Of a stretch of DNA of 16,074 bases, positions 5,796 through 13,950 are shown piece by piece (the first letter of the stretch is position 1; every line of letters starts with the position of its first letter). Where the stretch lies: contig JADFXZ010000036.1 in the NCBI GenBank assembly GCA_015233265.1, forward strand, positions 1 to 16,074, in the 5' to 3' direction. The notes under the pieces were generated by a model that did not search any database, was not told the DNA's origin, and saw only the letters and a list, made by a program, of their open reading frames with translations. This DNA comes from Nitrospirota bacterium (GTDB lineage: Bacteria; Nitrospirota; Thermodesulfovibrionia; Thermodesulfovibrionales; Magnetobacteriaceae). The translations under genes and the position numbers were made by a program.

Positions 5796-8573
5796 TTAGC
5801 CGATGAGCTTAAAGACGTGTTCCTCTTCGAGGAGCTTGTCGAACTCTCTCGCCGGGATTGGTTTGTTGAAAATGTAGCCCTGCACCTCGTCGCAGTCAAA
5901 TATCCTCAGCAGCTCCAGCTGTGCTATCGTCTCGACTCCTTCAGCTATTACCTTGATATTCAGGCTGTGCGCCATCGAGATTATTGTTGAGGTGATTACG
6001 GCGTCAGAAGGGTCAGAAGTGCAGTTTCTAATAAAGTTCTGGTCTATTTTCAATATATCTATTGGAAAACGCTTTAAGTATATCAACGACGAATATCCCG
6101 TGCCGAAGTCGTCAATAGAGATGTTCACTCCAAGATTACGCAGCTCGTTCATGGTTTGTATGCTGAGTTCCACATTTTGCATCAGGCCGGTCTCGGTAAG
6201 TTCGACATCGAGGTATTTTGGGTCAAGGCCAGTTTCCTCCAACATTTTAATTATCTTTTTTGCAAGCATGGCGTCTTTGAATTGATGCGCTGAGAGATTA
6301 ACGCTGAGGCGCTGAGGGGGAAAGCCCTTTTGCTGCCATAATTTATTTTGATGACACGCCTCACGCACCACCCACTCCCCTATTGGACATATCTGATTAA
6401 TCTCCTCGGCTAATGGGATAAATTTGACAGGCGACACCATACCCATCTCTGGGTGATGCCATCTGATAAGCGCCTCGCAGCCTACGAGTTTGCCGCTTTT
6501 AATGTCTATCTGCGGCTGGTAGTACAGCTCAAACTCATTACGATTAAGCGCAGTGTTCAGTGCCCGCTCAAGGTTTATTTTTTCGAGGATGGCTATGTCC
6601 ATGGTGGGGTCATAGAACTTAAACGAGTTTTTCCCGTGCTCTTTTACCTGATACATCGCCATGTCGGCGTTTTTTGTAAGCAGTTCCATGTTGTCGCCGT
6701 TATCTGGAAATACGCTTATGCCGATGCTTACGCCTATGTTGCATTGCTGTGCGTTGAGAATAAACGGCTCGCTTATGGACTTAATTATTTTTTCAGCAAT
6801 AGTGGCGGCATCGCCTGGCTTAGTGATTTTTGAAAGCAGGATTTGGAACTCATCCCCTCCCATGCGGGCAACCGTATCGGATTCCCTCACAGATTCCTTC
6901 AGGCGCTGAGCTACTTCTTTTAAGAGCAGGTCTCCTATGTGATGCCCAAGTGTGTCATTTACATACTTGAACTTATCGAGGTCTAAGAACATGACGGCAA
7001 AGTTAAAGTCAGTCCGTTTGGCCTGCAGAAGTGTCTGCCGCAGGCGGTCTTCATAGAGGGAGCGATTGGGCAGGCCGGTGAGCATATCGAAGTGGGCAAG
7101 TTGTTTGAGGCGCTCTTCTGCGTGTTTGCGTTCGGTGTCGTCAATTTTTACGGCTATGAAGTGTGTGATATTTCCTAAAGTGTCTTTTATTGGTGCAATT
7201 GACTGGAATTCCCAGTATAGTGTGCCATCCTTTTTTCTATTACACACGTCTGCGCGAAACTCTTTTCCTGAGGTTATAGTATCCCACAGGCGTTTATAAA
7301 ACTCCGGCGGGTGCTTGCCGGACTTCAAGATACTGGGATTTTTCCCCTTGACCTCAGCCAGCGTATAGCCGGTGGTTTCTGTGAATTTCTGATTTACGAA
7401 TTCAATATTGCCGTGTTTGTCGGTGATAATAATTGAACTGAGGCTTTGCTCGACGGCGATGGAGAGTTTTCTCAAATCGTCTTCATAACGTTTTCTTACA
7501 GTGATGTCCGCGGCTACGCAGACGATGTCTCTGTTTTCGACTTCTTTCATCAGAGAGAAACTACACTGGGCAGCTACCTTGGCACCTGATTTGGTTATTA
7601 ACGACACCTCTATTCTGCTTATTTCGTCCGACTGACCACGAAAACGTACTTCTCTGAGTTTCTCTTCAACGACTGCTCCATCTTCAAACAGAGCAGACGC
7701 CCTTGTGCCAATAAGCTCGTCCGTGTCATACATCAGGACATCTCTGACCGCATGGTTAAGCGTTTTTATCTTCCCATAAATATCTATTACCATGAGCATA
7801 TCACCCATCGCGTCAATAACGCCGTTTAGATAGTTCTTGGAGACCGCCGTGTTTCGCAGATTATGGGCCATATCGTTAAACGCGCAGGCGAGGTCCCTGA
7901 TCTCGTCATCAAGCGCCGGCAGGGCTATTTCCTGAGAAAAATCACCCTTTCCAACCTTGCTGACAGCCCGGACAAGCGTCGTAAGCGGACTCATAAGGTT
8001 ATAAACCTTCCATCCCCCAATTATGAAGACAAGGACACCGGCGGCCGTCATAAATATAAGTACGACCCTCAGATGCTCATTTGTTTTTCCTGAGACGGCC
8101 TCAAGTTCGTTAGTTATTCTGTTACTTATTTCAAGAAGGGCGGCGCTTTTTTCATGGATTATTAATTTCAATCCTCCTCTTTTCACATTTGCCACATCGA
8201 TGTTCAGCGCATTGTCCTTAAACGCCTTAAGCAGGGTTATGTTTTCTTTAAACAGGGTATCCATAGTGTTTGAGGCTGCGTGATATTTAGTTCCCGATAT
8301 AACCACGCCCTTGTAGAGAGTGTTAAGGTTAAGTTCGTACTCTGTGACAATTTTAGCAAGGTTGTCCTTGTCGGTGAAGTCTCCATAAGCGGAGGCAAGT
8401 GCGTATTTCGCCGCCATCTGACAGAGCACACGCTGTCTGCCGGCGAGACTTATAACTTTAGCATCATATCTCTGCAATAACTGATAATAATAAATGGCGG
8501 CCAGCTCAAAGACACCAGTCAGGGTTATCAGAAGTAAAAGGACATTTATTTTTTTAGTTAACGATACCCTCAT
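5796..8573 (-). CDS. Membrane-bound PilJ-type sensor/HAMP/PAS/GGDEF/EAL c-di-GMP enzyme
   Basis: A 925-residue bifunctional candidate for making and degrading cyclic di-GMP. An N-terminal membrane helix (about 8-30) leads to an extracytoplasmic domain whose LAGRQRVLCQMAAKYA segment (43-58) matches the PilJ/NarX-type sensor helix. A second membrane helix (about 169-188), a HAMP linker (about 190-243) and two PAS domains (about 247-360 and 370-482) follow. The GGDEF domain (about 490-655) has an intact GGDEF at 572-576 and an RESD inhibitory I-site at 563-566, five residues upstream. The EAL domain (about 665-915) keeps EAL 700-702, N759 of the NLS stretch, E791 of ELTE, DDFGTGYSS 821-829, K842 of LKID and E878 of EGVET. 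Both activities therefore look possible. The first ATG has an in-frame TAA just upstream and no Shine-Dalgarno sequence. Function in signalling is firm; the signal sensed is unknown. Confidence 0.93.
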   Translation of the reverse strand: MRVSLTKKINVLLLLITLTGVFELAAIYYYQLLQRYDAKVISLAGRQRVLCQMAAKYALASAYGDFTDKDNLAKIVTEYELNLNTLYKGVVISGTKYHAASNTMDTLFKENITLLKAFKDNALNIDVANVKRGGLKLIIHEKSAALLEISNRITNELEAVSGKTNEHLRVVLIFMTAAGVLVFIIGGWKVYNLMSPLTTLVRAVSKVGKGDFSQEIALPALDDEIRDLACAFNDMAHNLRNTAVSKNYLNGVIDAMGDMLMVIDIYGKIKTLNHAVRDVLMYDTDELIGTRASALFEDGAVVEEKLREVRFRGQSDEISRIEVSLITKSGAKVAAQCSFSLMKEVENRDIVCVAADITVRKRYEDDLRKLSIAVEQSLSSIIITDKHGNIEFVNQKFTETTGYTLAEVKGKNPSILKSGKHPPEFYKRLWDTITSGKEFRADVCNRKKDGTLYWEFQSIAPIKDTLGNITHFIAVKIDDTERKHAEERLKQLAHFDMLTGLPNRSLYEDRLRQTLLQAKRTDFNFAVMFLDLDKFKYVNDTLGHHIGDLLLKEVAQRLKESVRESDTVARMGGDEFQILLSKITKPGDAATIAEKIIKSISEPFILNAQQCNIGVSIGISVFPDNGDNMELLTKNADMAMYQVKEHGKNSFKFYDPTMDIAILEKINLERALNTALNRNEFELYYQPQIDIKSGKLVGCEALIRWHHPEMGMVSPVKFIPLAEEINQICPIGEWVVREACHQNKLWQQKGFPPQRLSVNLSAHQFKDAMLAKKIIKMLEETGLDPKYLDVELTETGLMQNVELSIQTMNELRNLGVNISIDDFGTGYSSLIYLKRFPIDILKIDQNFIRNCTSDPSDAVITSTIISMAHSLNIKVIAEGVETIAQLELLRIFDCDEVQGYIFNKPIPAREFDKLLEEEHVFKLIG

Positions 8574-8578
8574 GCGGC

Positions 8579-8584
8579 ATTATA
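8579..8584 (-). promoter_or_regulatory. Perfect TATAAT -10 box 5 bases from the GGDEF-EAL start codon
   Basis: On the - strand a consensus TATAAT is separated from the ATG at 8573 by only GCCGC. Transcription from it would begin at or within the start codon. The -35 region is poor (a TGAAAA-like string 17 bases upstream). No ribosome binding site lies between this box and the ATG. Either the mRNA is leaderless, or the box is chance and the gene is read from the upstream ubiB-like transcript. Confidence 0.35.
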
Positions 8585-8627
8585 GCTTATACAGGTAATA
8601 ATTTTCATTTATGTGCAGAAGCGGCCG

Positions 8628-10328
8628 TCAAAGTTTCCCTGAGCGCAATATAGATACTATCAGCCATATTCCAAGGAAAAAAGCAATTGTAAAGCCTAGT
8701 GTCCCTATGGCCGGTATATCGAATATCTTAGCCCCAGTATTTGAGAGCGTCAGTATAGATGAACTCATTATTATCGACGCTATGACTATGCTGAAGGACA
8801 ACCGGTTGGAGGACTTCTCCAAATCCCTTGTCAGACGGTCTATACCCGCGATGTGAGATGTAATCGAAAAATCTCCGGCTATCATCCGCCTCAGAAGGAC
8901 TCGCAGTTTCTTAGGTGTGTCTATCAGAGAATCGGCAAGGCCGGACAGGTGTCTCTCAACCTTATCTAACACACGCTTAGGACCGAATTTTTTCATCATC
9001 AAGGTGGACGTATAAGGGGTAGCCGCAGTGATAAAGTTAAACGTTGGAGCAAGTTCCCTCACCGTAGAGTCAACGATGAGCAGACACTTGTCTATAAGCA
9101 AGAGAGATGATGGAATCTTCAGCTTATGTTTAATGGAAAGCTGAGTTACAGTGTTTAAATATTCGGCAAAATTAATCTCGGCAAGCGCGGTGTCATAAAG
9201 CGGCAGTAGCAGTTCCGTCATGTCAGACAGAAAGTCCTGCCTGAAACGGTCTACATCCATCTCGTCCGTAATCATCCCAAGCTCTACGAACTGGTCAATC
9301 AACGATTCAAAGTCCTTATGCACAAGGGCAATCAAGAGTGCCGCTATGCTTTCCATCACCACGGGTGTCAACCACCCGGCCATCCCGAAATCAATGATTG
9401 CCACGCGTCCGTCATACAGGACAAACATGTTGCCAGGGTGCGGGTCGGCGTGAAAAAAACCATCGTCAAGTATCATCTTAAAATAGGCGTTTACAAGTGT
9501 TGCGGCTATCTCGTTCCTGTCAAGCCCAGCCCTGTCAATGGCCTCTGTGTCGCTTATTCTCATGCCCTCGATTCTCTCCATTACCAGTACGCGTTCGGAG
9601 GTAAATTCGGGGTACAGTAGCGGGATTTTAATGGTCTTGCCGTCTTTGAAATTCTTTGAGAATCTCTCGATATTTTTGGCCTCTTCGAAAAAGTTCAGCT
9701 CTTTTTTTATCGTCTTTGAAAACTCCGCGATGATACCAAGCGGGTTAAACATCTCCGAATCAGGAATATAGCTAAGCATCAGGCCAGAGATCATTTTCAT
9801 TATACTTATATCGGTCTCAATTGTCTCTTTTATCTTGGGGCGCTGTACTTTGACCACCACAAGGGAGCCGTCTTTGAGGGTCGCCCTGTGTACCTGTGAT
9901 ATGGAGGCGGCGGCTATCGGGGTCTCTTCTATGTCTTTGAATATCTCCGCAATGGGCCTGCCAAGTTCGGTTTCGATTATCTCCTTAGCGCTCTGAAATG
10001 GAAACGGAGGTACTGTGTCCTGGAGTTTTTCAAACTCAAGGGCATACCGCTCAGTTATCAAATCCGGACGGGACGACAGAATCTGAGCAAGCTTTATAAA
10101 CGACGGGCCAAGCTCTTCAAATACCTGCCTGAGGCTCACCGCCACTGTAGTTTCTAAGACTATCCCCCCTGCAAGGAGCTTGATACGCTTTCTGAATGGG
10201 ATCAGGCCATAGAGATTCAACTGCTCTATGAACTGTCCAAATCCGTGCTTTACTAACACGTTGAGTATCTGCGTAATCCGGTTAAGGTTCCGGTACGTTC
10301 TTCTTATTTTCAGGAGCTCGCTAAACAT
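8628..10328 (-). CDS. AarF/UbiB (ABC1) family atypical kinase
   Basis: A 566-residue UbiB-family protein, a protein-kinase-like fold linked in the family to quinone and lipid metabolism. I place the start at the ATG 10326-10328 (MFSELLKIRRTYRN), which overlaps the upstream phasin-like gene by 8 bases. The open frame runs further upstream to 10433, but that extension lies wholly inside the other gene. Family signatures are the KxGQ region, present as KLAQ at 79-82 (the usual Gly is Ala), the alanine-rich AAAS loop at 139-142 that replaces a normal P-loop, K160, the catalytic HADPHPGN (293-300), and DFG (313-315). Two C-terminal membrane helices (about 511-530 and 541-561) anchor it. No ubiquinone or menaquinone synthesis gene is in the window, so the substrate pathway is not shown. 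Downstream, 54 bases separate it from the GGDEF-EAL gene. Confidence 0.92.
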   Translation of the reverse strand: MFSELLKIRRTYRNLNRITQILNVLVKHGFGQFIEQLNLYGLIPFRKRIKLLAGGIVLETTVAVSLRQVFEELGPSFIKLAQILSSRPDLITERYALEFEKLQDTVPPFPFQSAKEIIETELGRPIAEIFKDIEETPIAAASISQVHRATLKDGSLVVVKVQRPKIKETIETDISIMKMISGLMLSYIPDSEMFNPLGIIAEFSKTIKKELNFFEEAKNIERFSKNFKDGKTIKIPLLYPEFTSERVLVMERIEGMRISDTEAIDRAGLDRNEIAATLVNAYFKMILDDGFFHADPHPGNMFVLYDGRVAIIDFGMAGWLTPVVMESIAALLIALVHKDFESLIDQFVELGMITDEMDVDRFRQDFLSDMTELLLPLYDTALAEINFAEYLNTVTQLSIKHKLKIPSSLLLIDKCLLIVDSTVRELAPTFNFITAATPYTSTLMMKKFGPKRVLDKVERHLSGLADSLIDTPKKLRVLLRRMIAGDFSITSHIAGIDRLTRDLEKSSNRLSFSIVIASIIMSSSILTLSNTGAKIFDIPAIGTLGFTIAFFLGIWLIVSILRSGKL

Positions 10329-10650
10329 TATTACCGGCGCCGCCCTCAGCCTTTGTGTCTTCGACCGCGGCAAGGCGTTTTGAGAGTGCGGCGACTTTTT
10401 TGTTGAGTTTATCAATGTCATCTTTTGTTGCAAGGTTCATCTTGTCCAGAGCAGTGTTTAACACCTCAGAGATATTGATGTTTAGCCCGGCACCAGCGTT
10501 GTTAATCTTTTCAGACCAATCATCAAGCATACTCTTACCCTGGGATTCGCTGAGCTGGCCTTTTTCCACCAACCCGCCGACGAACTCCCTGAGCATCTCC
10601 TGCGCCCCAAGGGCTGCCATTATAGTATTTTTTATCATATCAAAAAACAT
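10321..10650 (-). CDS. Phasin-like small coiled-coil protein
   Basis: A 109-residue protein resembling the PHA-synthesis-regulator type of phasin: an amphipathic helix-rich N-terminus (about 1-72) and a charged heptad-like coiled coil (about 75-98, DDIDKLNKKVAALSKRL), then a short Gly/Ala/Asn tail. It has no signal peptide. The start is well supported by AAGGAGGT (10654-10661) directly upstream. The stop lies 8 bases inside the UbiB-like gene, so the two are probably translated together. Pairings of such phasin-like proteins with AarF/UbiB kinases are, to my recollection, seen in other anaerobes, which suggests a partner or membrane-adaptor role rather than polyhydroxyalkanoate granule coating. 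No PHA synthase is nearby. The family assignment is moderate. Confidence 0.75.
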   Translation of the reverse strand: MFFDMIKNTIMAALGAQEMLREFVGGLVEKGQLSESQGKSMLDDWSEKINNAGAGLNINISEVLNTALDKMNLATKDDIDKLNKKVAALSKRLAAVEDTKAEGGAGNNV

Positions 10651-10691
10651 GCTACCTCCTTAACGACACCATGTGCCGTTTATCCTGTGGG

Positions 10692-10700
10692 ATTCTAACA
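10692..10700 (-). promoter_or_regulatory. Candidate extended -10 promoter for the phasin-like/UbiB operon
   Basis: The - strand reads TGTTAGAAT here, an extended -10 (TGn plus TAGAAT, 5/6 match). Transcription would start near 10685, giving a leader of about 35 bases that includes the AAGGAGGT ribosome binding site. No good -35 was found, which extended -10 promoters tolerate. Confidence 0.33.
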
Positions 10701-10767
10701 TAAATACACCGCTTAATACCAAATAACCGGAAAAATATGGTAAGTTGCCGTCAAAGGCTTGCATTTC

Positions 10768-10788
10768 ATTAAAATAAAATGTTTTAAT
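10768..10788. repeat. Short AT-rich inverted repeat in the divergent promoter region
   Basis: ATTAAAA (10768-10774) and TTTTAAT (10782-10788) form a perfect 7-base inverted repeat with a 7-base spacer. It sits midway in the 223-base gap between the divergent phasin-like and lipoprotein genes. It could be an operator, but short AT repeats are common by chance. No convincing promoter for the lipoprotein gene was recognised in this gap. Confidence 0.25.
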
Positions 10789-10873
10789 CGGCTATGCTTG
10801 TTGAGCTGTGCAACATAACACGCAGCGGTCGTGTCAGTTGCGTATTTAGTCTTTGAATCGAAGGACTTAATAA

Positions 10874-12910
10874 ATGAAATTGCTCATAAAGAGTCGCGCA
10901 GTGTTAGTTGTTGTCTTTTTGTCTGTGATGTTATGCGGCTGCCGCGGCACTATCAATTCCTATGATACGATTCAGGATCAAATTCGGCAACAGTACAAAG
11001 TATCAGCCGAGGCGGATACCCCCAGATATTATTATGAAGTATTAGCGGGAGCTGGCTTTCAGGGCAATAGAGACGGCAGAGGTGTATACGCGCTGTTTAA
11101 TAACCCAACCGATATAGTGTTTTCAGACGAAACAGAGTTTCTATATGTACTTGATAATGGCAACAGATCAGTAAGACGCGTAAATATTGAGACAAAAGAG
11201 ACTAGCACAGTCCTTGATTACAGCGGCTTTATGAAGTACGATTTCAGGAGGCTGCTTGTATTTAAAGAATTTATTATACTACAGGCAAATCATCAGATAA
11301 TCAAATTGGACAGACACGCTGTTAAAGATCTCAGCAGTGATAAGAATGTCATCCTGGATTTAGGCAATGAAGAAATATCTGACATTAAGAAGTATGGCGG
11401 CGATATTTTATGCCTCACTAATAACAAGGTGCTCAGATACTCCTCATCCTTAAAACAGTGGTATCCACTGCCGCTTGCGCTGTCAACTCAGTACGATTAT
11501 TTATTTTTAGATAAAGATAAATTGTATATTGTATCAACCTCAGCAAGTGACTGTGTATTGTACGATATTGCCATCGGTAAAGTGATAAAACAGTTTAAGT
11601 TTGATAGAATCGTTAATCATCTTATTAAGGACAGCATTTATGACAGATATATATTGGTCTGCGAAGGGGCGTTTTATGCCGCCGAGGCTGACCCCGAAAA
11701 GATGGCCAAGACTTATCCTTTACACTTTACCAATATTCATGGACATTCTATCGGTAATGATAACGCGTCATTCGAATATAGGCAGGCCTTTTACTCCAAC
11801 ATAGACGCAATCGTAAATCAGGAAGAGGCGGCTGTGTTTTACGTATTAGATAGAGAGAACCACAGGATTATAAAAATGCGTAATAATTTAAACAGTTGGA
11901 TAGACCCCATTGCCGAGGCCGCCCTGTTAAAGGAGGCCGCGTTTATGCCACCGGAAGAGGGGTATATCAATCCAATATATACAAAACGCAAACCATATGG
12001 TGTGAACAGGATAATGTGGTTAAGCCACTCTGTGTATTGGAATCCGGCTGGGGCCAACTACAGCAACTTACCAGAGTTCTCAGCCCCAGTACAATTAAGT
12101 GCAATCTTAAACGCCAAGAGAGATTTGTCCGGATATTGGGAAATAATGCGCCCATTGATGACTGGCTGTGAGATGTACCACCGGTTATACGATAATTTTG
12201 AGAAGGCTGTAAATCAATACGCTGCGGATTATGTATTTGTCGTACTTGACCTCAATGCCTTTTACTGGATGACAAGTAATTGGCATGGTTGGATGAGGCC
12301 TGCTCTTAGGGCTGCCGCGCCGCATGACGCAACCGGTTATCCAATTCCAGAAGATGGAAAATTCGACGAGGTGGACGAGTTTATTCGCAGCAGCATAAAA
12401 AATGATACGCAGAGTCCATTTTTTAACAAAGACGGCAGTCTTGCCGATAATCAATTCATGCGGTTATGGATGACGAGAGCTGATTTTAGAAAACTTCTTA
12501 TCAATCGGTTTATGGATATATTCTCACGAATTAAAACGGCTTGCGATAATAATGGTATTGAATTAGTGGTATTTCTAAGTCCGTCATTTAATTTCTTCTC
12601 ATCCGCTGAATATAATACGACTCAGGGTGGAAGCGAAAAGGCATATAATGTCGAAGATGCCCATAACGATATATTAAGCGCGCTCTATTACAGGAACATA
12701 AAGGCCTATGACATATCTTATGAGATGATCAGGCGTTTTATAAAATATTTTCCATATAACGCGCACTCACACCACAGGTCATACCTGTTTCAACAGGCCG
12801 TTGCCGAATCGATAGACGAAGTGCTGCAAAGATACGATGTGATATCAAAAACCCCATTGCCTGCGAAACAACCTATAGGGCAAAAGCAAAAAAACAGTGC
12901 GGCACACTAA
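10874..12910 (+). CDS. Lipoprotein with NHL-like beta-propeller and C-terminal SGNH-hydrolase-like domain
   Basis: A 678-residue envelope protein that I do not recognise as a named family. A lipoprotein signal peptide (K2, K6, R8; hydrophobic 9-20; lipobox LCGC with C23) predicts membrane anchoring. Residues about 50-335 look like a beta-propeller. The first repeat contains FNNPTDIVF and LYVLDNGNRSVRRV (75-103), and the last ends FYVLDRENHRIIKM (322-335); both are NHL-type strands. Residues about 375-655 follow the SGNH layout: a first-strand motif IMWLSHSVYW (380-389, with SHS where GDS is usual), LDLNAFY (458-464) at the block III position, VVFLSPS (565-571), and YNAHSHH (628-634) where DxxH normally sits. 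S386 and H631 are candidate catalytic residues; the Asp seems lost. Start: AAGGA at 10861-10865, 8 bases before the ATG. It converges on the glycan operon with only 11 bases between the two stop codons. Its codons look more AT-rich than those of its neighbours. Confidence 0.8.
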   Translation: MKLLIKSRAVLVVVFLSVMLCGCRGTINSYDTIQDQIRQQYKVSAEADTPRYYYEVLAGAGFQGNRDGRGVYALFNNPTDIVFSDETEFLYVLDNGNRSVRRVNIETKETSTVLDYSGFMKYDFRRLLVFKEFIILQANHQIIKLDRHAVKDLSSDKNVILDLGNEEISDIKKYGGDILCLTNNKVLRYSSSLKQWYPLPLALSTQYDYLFLDKDKLYIVSTSASDCVLYDIAIGKVIKQFKFDRIVNHLIKDSIYDRYILVCEGAFYAAEADPEKMAKTYPLHFTNIHGHSIGNDNASFEYRQAFYSNIDAIVNQEEAAVFYVLDRENHRIIKMRNNLNSWIDPIAEAALLKEAAFMPPEEGYINPIYTKRKPYGVNRIMWLSHSVYWNPAGANYSNLPEFSAPVQLSAILNAKRDLSGYWEIMRPLMTGCEMYHRLYDNFEKAVNQYAADYVFVVLDLNAFYWMTSNWHGWMRPALRAAAPHDATGYPIPEDGKFDEVDEFIRSSIKNDTQSPFFNKDGSLADNQFMRLWMTRADFRKLLINRFMDIFSRIKTACDNNGIELVVFLSPSFNFFSSAEYNTTQGGSEKAYNVEDAHNDILSALYYRNIKAYDISYEMIRRFIKYFPYNAHSHHRSYLFQQAVAESIDEVLQRYDVISKTPLPAKQPIGQKQKNSAAH

Positions 12911-12921
12911 TATTAATCCAT

Positions 12922-13950
12922 TCAGCGGCCTCTCTGGTATAACATGCCCTGCCCATAATTTCTTAAAAAATCAAACACGCCTAATCTGTTTTTGACGAGA
13001 TAGCCAATACAAGCAATGGCGTCTTTGCCAAATAGCAGACGGTTTAACAGGGAAAACGATGCTTTTTTAAATAAATTATCATCGGTCTTTAGATGCTTAT
13101 ATCTCTTTAATACGGAGTTTCTGTCTTTTATGAGAGAGTTAAAATATCCCCAGAATATGATGTTCTTCTCAAGCCTGTCTATGAATTTCGCATCTAACAC
13201 GTCAGGATACTCAGTCCTCATGTAATGGGCCATCTTACGGGCGGCTTCGCTATATAGCTCCGGATTGTTATGGAATGACGCGGATAAACTTTCGTTTCTC
13301 ATTCTGATACACACAAGCGGTTCGGAAATAAAGCATAATCCGTGTTTAGCAATTATTAATGATGTGTGTATCATATCCTTGAAATATGGGACATCCTTGT
13401 CCGGCATTGCTCTTTCACTTTCTTTATAATGTATTCTCTTGAAAACCATCGTGCCGGAATGCAGAAAATGGCTCCCTATGGCGCTGATGTTGTTCAATGC
13501 CTCCGCGGGAGAGATAAGACCATTTTTACTGCCCATTCCTGCCGTATAGCCTATGCCAAGTCTACGGCCTTTCTTAGTAATAACATACGCAAACGCCGCG
13601 CAAAACCCAGCGTCGGGGTATTTTTCCAACATTCTCATGGATTTCTCAAGAAACCCTGCAAGCAGATAATCATCGGCGTTGAGATAAAATATGTAATCCC
13701 CTGTGGCGATAGCGTTTAATTTAAGCCCAGTTTTGAAAACACCAAGATTGGTCTCATTTTGTACAAACTTTATCAAAGGGAACCGGGCCGCATAGCCTTT
13801 AATGATTTCAACACTGTTGTCTGTCGATGCGTCATCGCAAATAATAAACTCATCGGGCGGATACGATTGGCTGACTACCGATTCGATAGCTGAAGTCAGG
13901 TATTCGCTGTCGTTATAGTTTGGCATTACTACAGATAACGTGCGCTTCAT
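12922..13950 (-). CDS. Family 2 glycosyltransferase (GT-A fold)
   Basis: A 342-residue glycosyltransferase likely to transfer a nucleotide-activated sugar to a glycan acceptor at the cytoplasmic face. The N-terminal GT2 signature is clear: SVVMPNYNDSEYL (6-18), the nucleotide-binding DDAST (39-43), and NADDY (91-95) as the metal-binding DxD-type motif. There is no transmembrane segment, so it is not a processive synthase. The C-terminal third (about 230-342) is family-specific and basic. The ATG overlaps the sulfotransferase stop by 4 bases (ATGA), so the two are translationally coupled. It is the last gene of the - strand operon, ending 11 bases from the convergent lipoprotein gene. Donor sugar and acceptor cannot be inferred. 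Confidence 0.93.
   Translation of the reverse strand: MKRTLSVVMPNYNDSEYLTSAIESVVSQSYPPDEFIICDDASTDNSVEIIKGYAARFPLIKFVQNETNLGVFKTGLKLNAIATGDYIFYLNADDYLLAGFLEKSMRMLEKYPDAGFCAAFAYVITKKGRRLGIGYTAGMGSKNGLISPAEALNNISAIGSHFLHSGTMVFKRIHYKESERAMPDKDVPYFKDMIHTSLIIAKHGLCFISEPLVCIRMRNESLSASFHNNPELYSEAARKMAHYMRTEYPDVLDAKFIDRLEKNIIFWGYFNSLIKDRNSVLKRYKHLKTDDNLFKKASFSLLNRLLFGKDAIACIGYLVKNRLGVFDFLRNYGQGMLYQRGR

Noticed and set aside
5673..5990. 105-codon open frame on the + strand after the YjfB-like gene
   Set aside because: It runs antisense into the conserved EAL domain, has no ribosome binding site and no recognisable domain.
10329..10433. N-terminal 35-codon extension of the UbiB-like gene
   Set aside because: It lies entirely inside the phasin-like gene in another frame and does not resemble UbiB N-termini; the ATG at 10328 gives the normal start.
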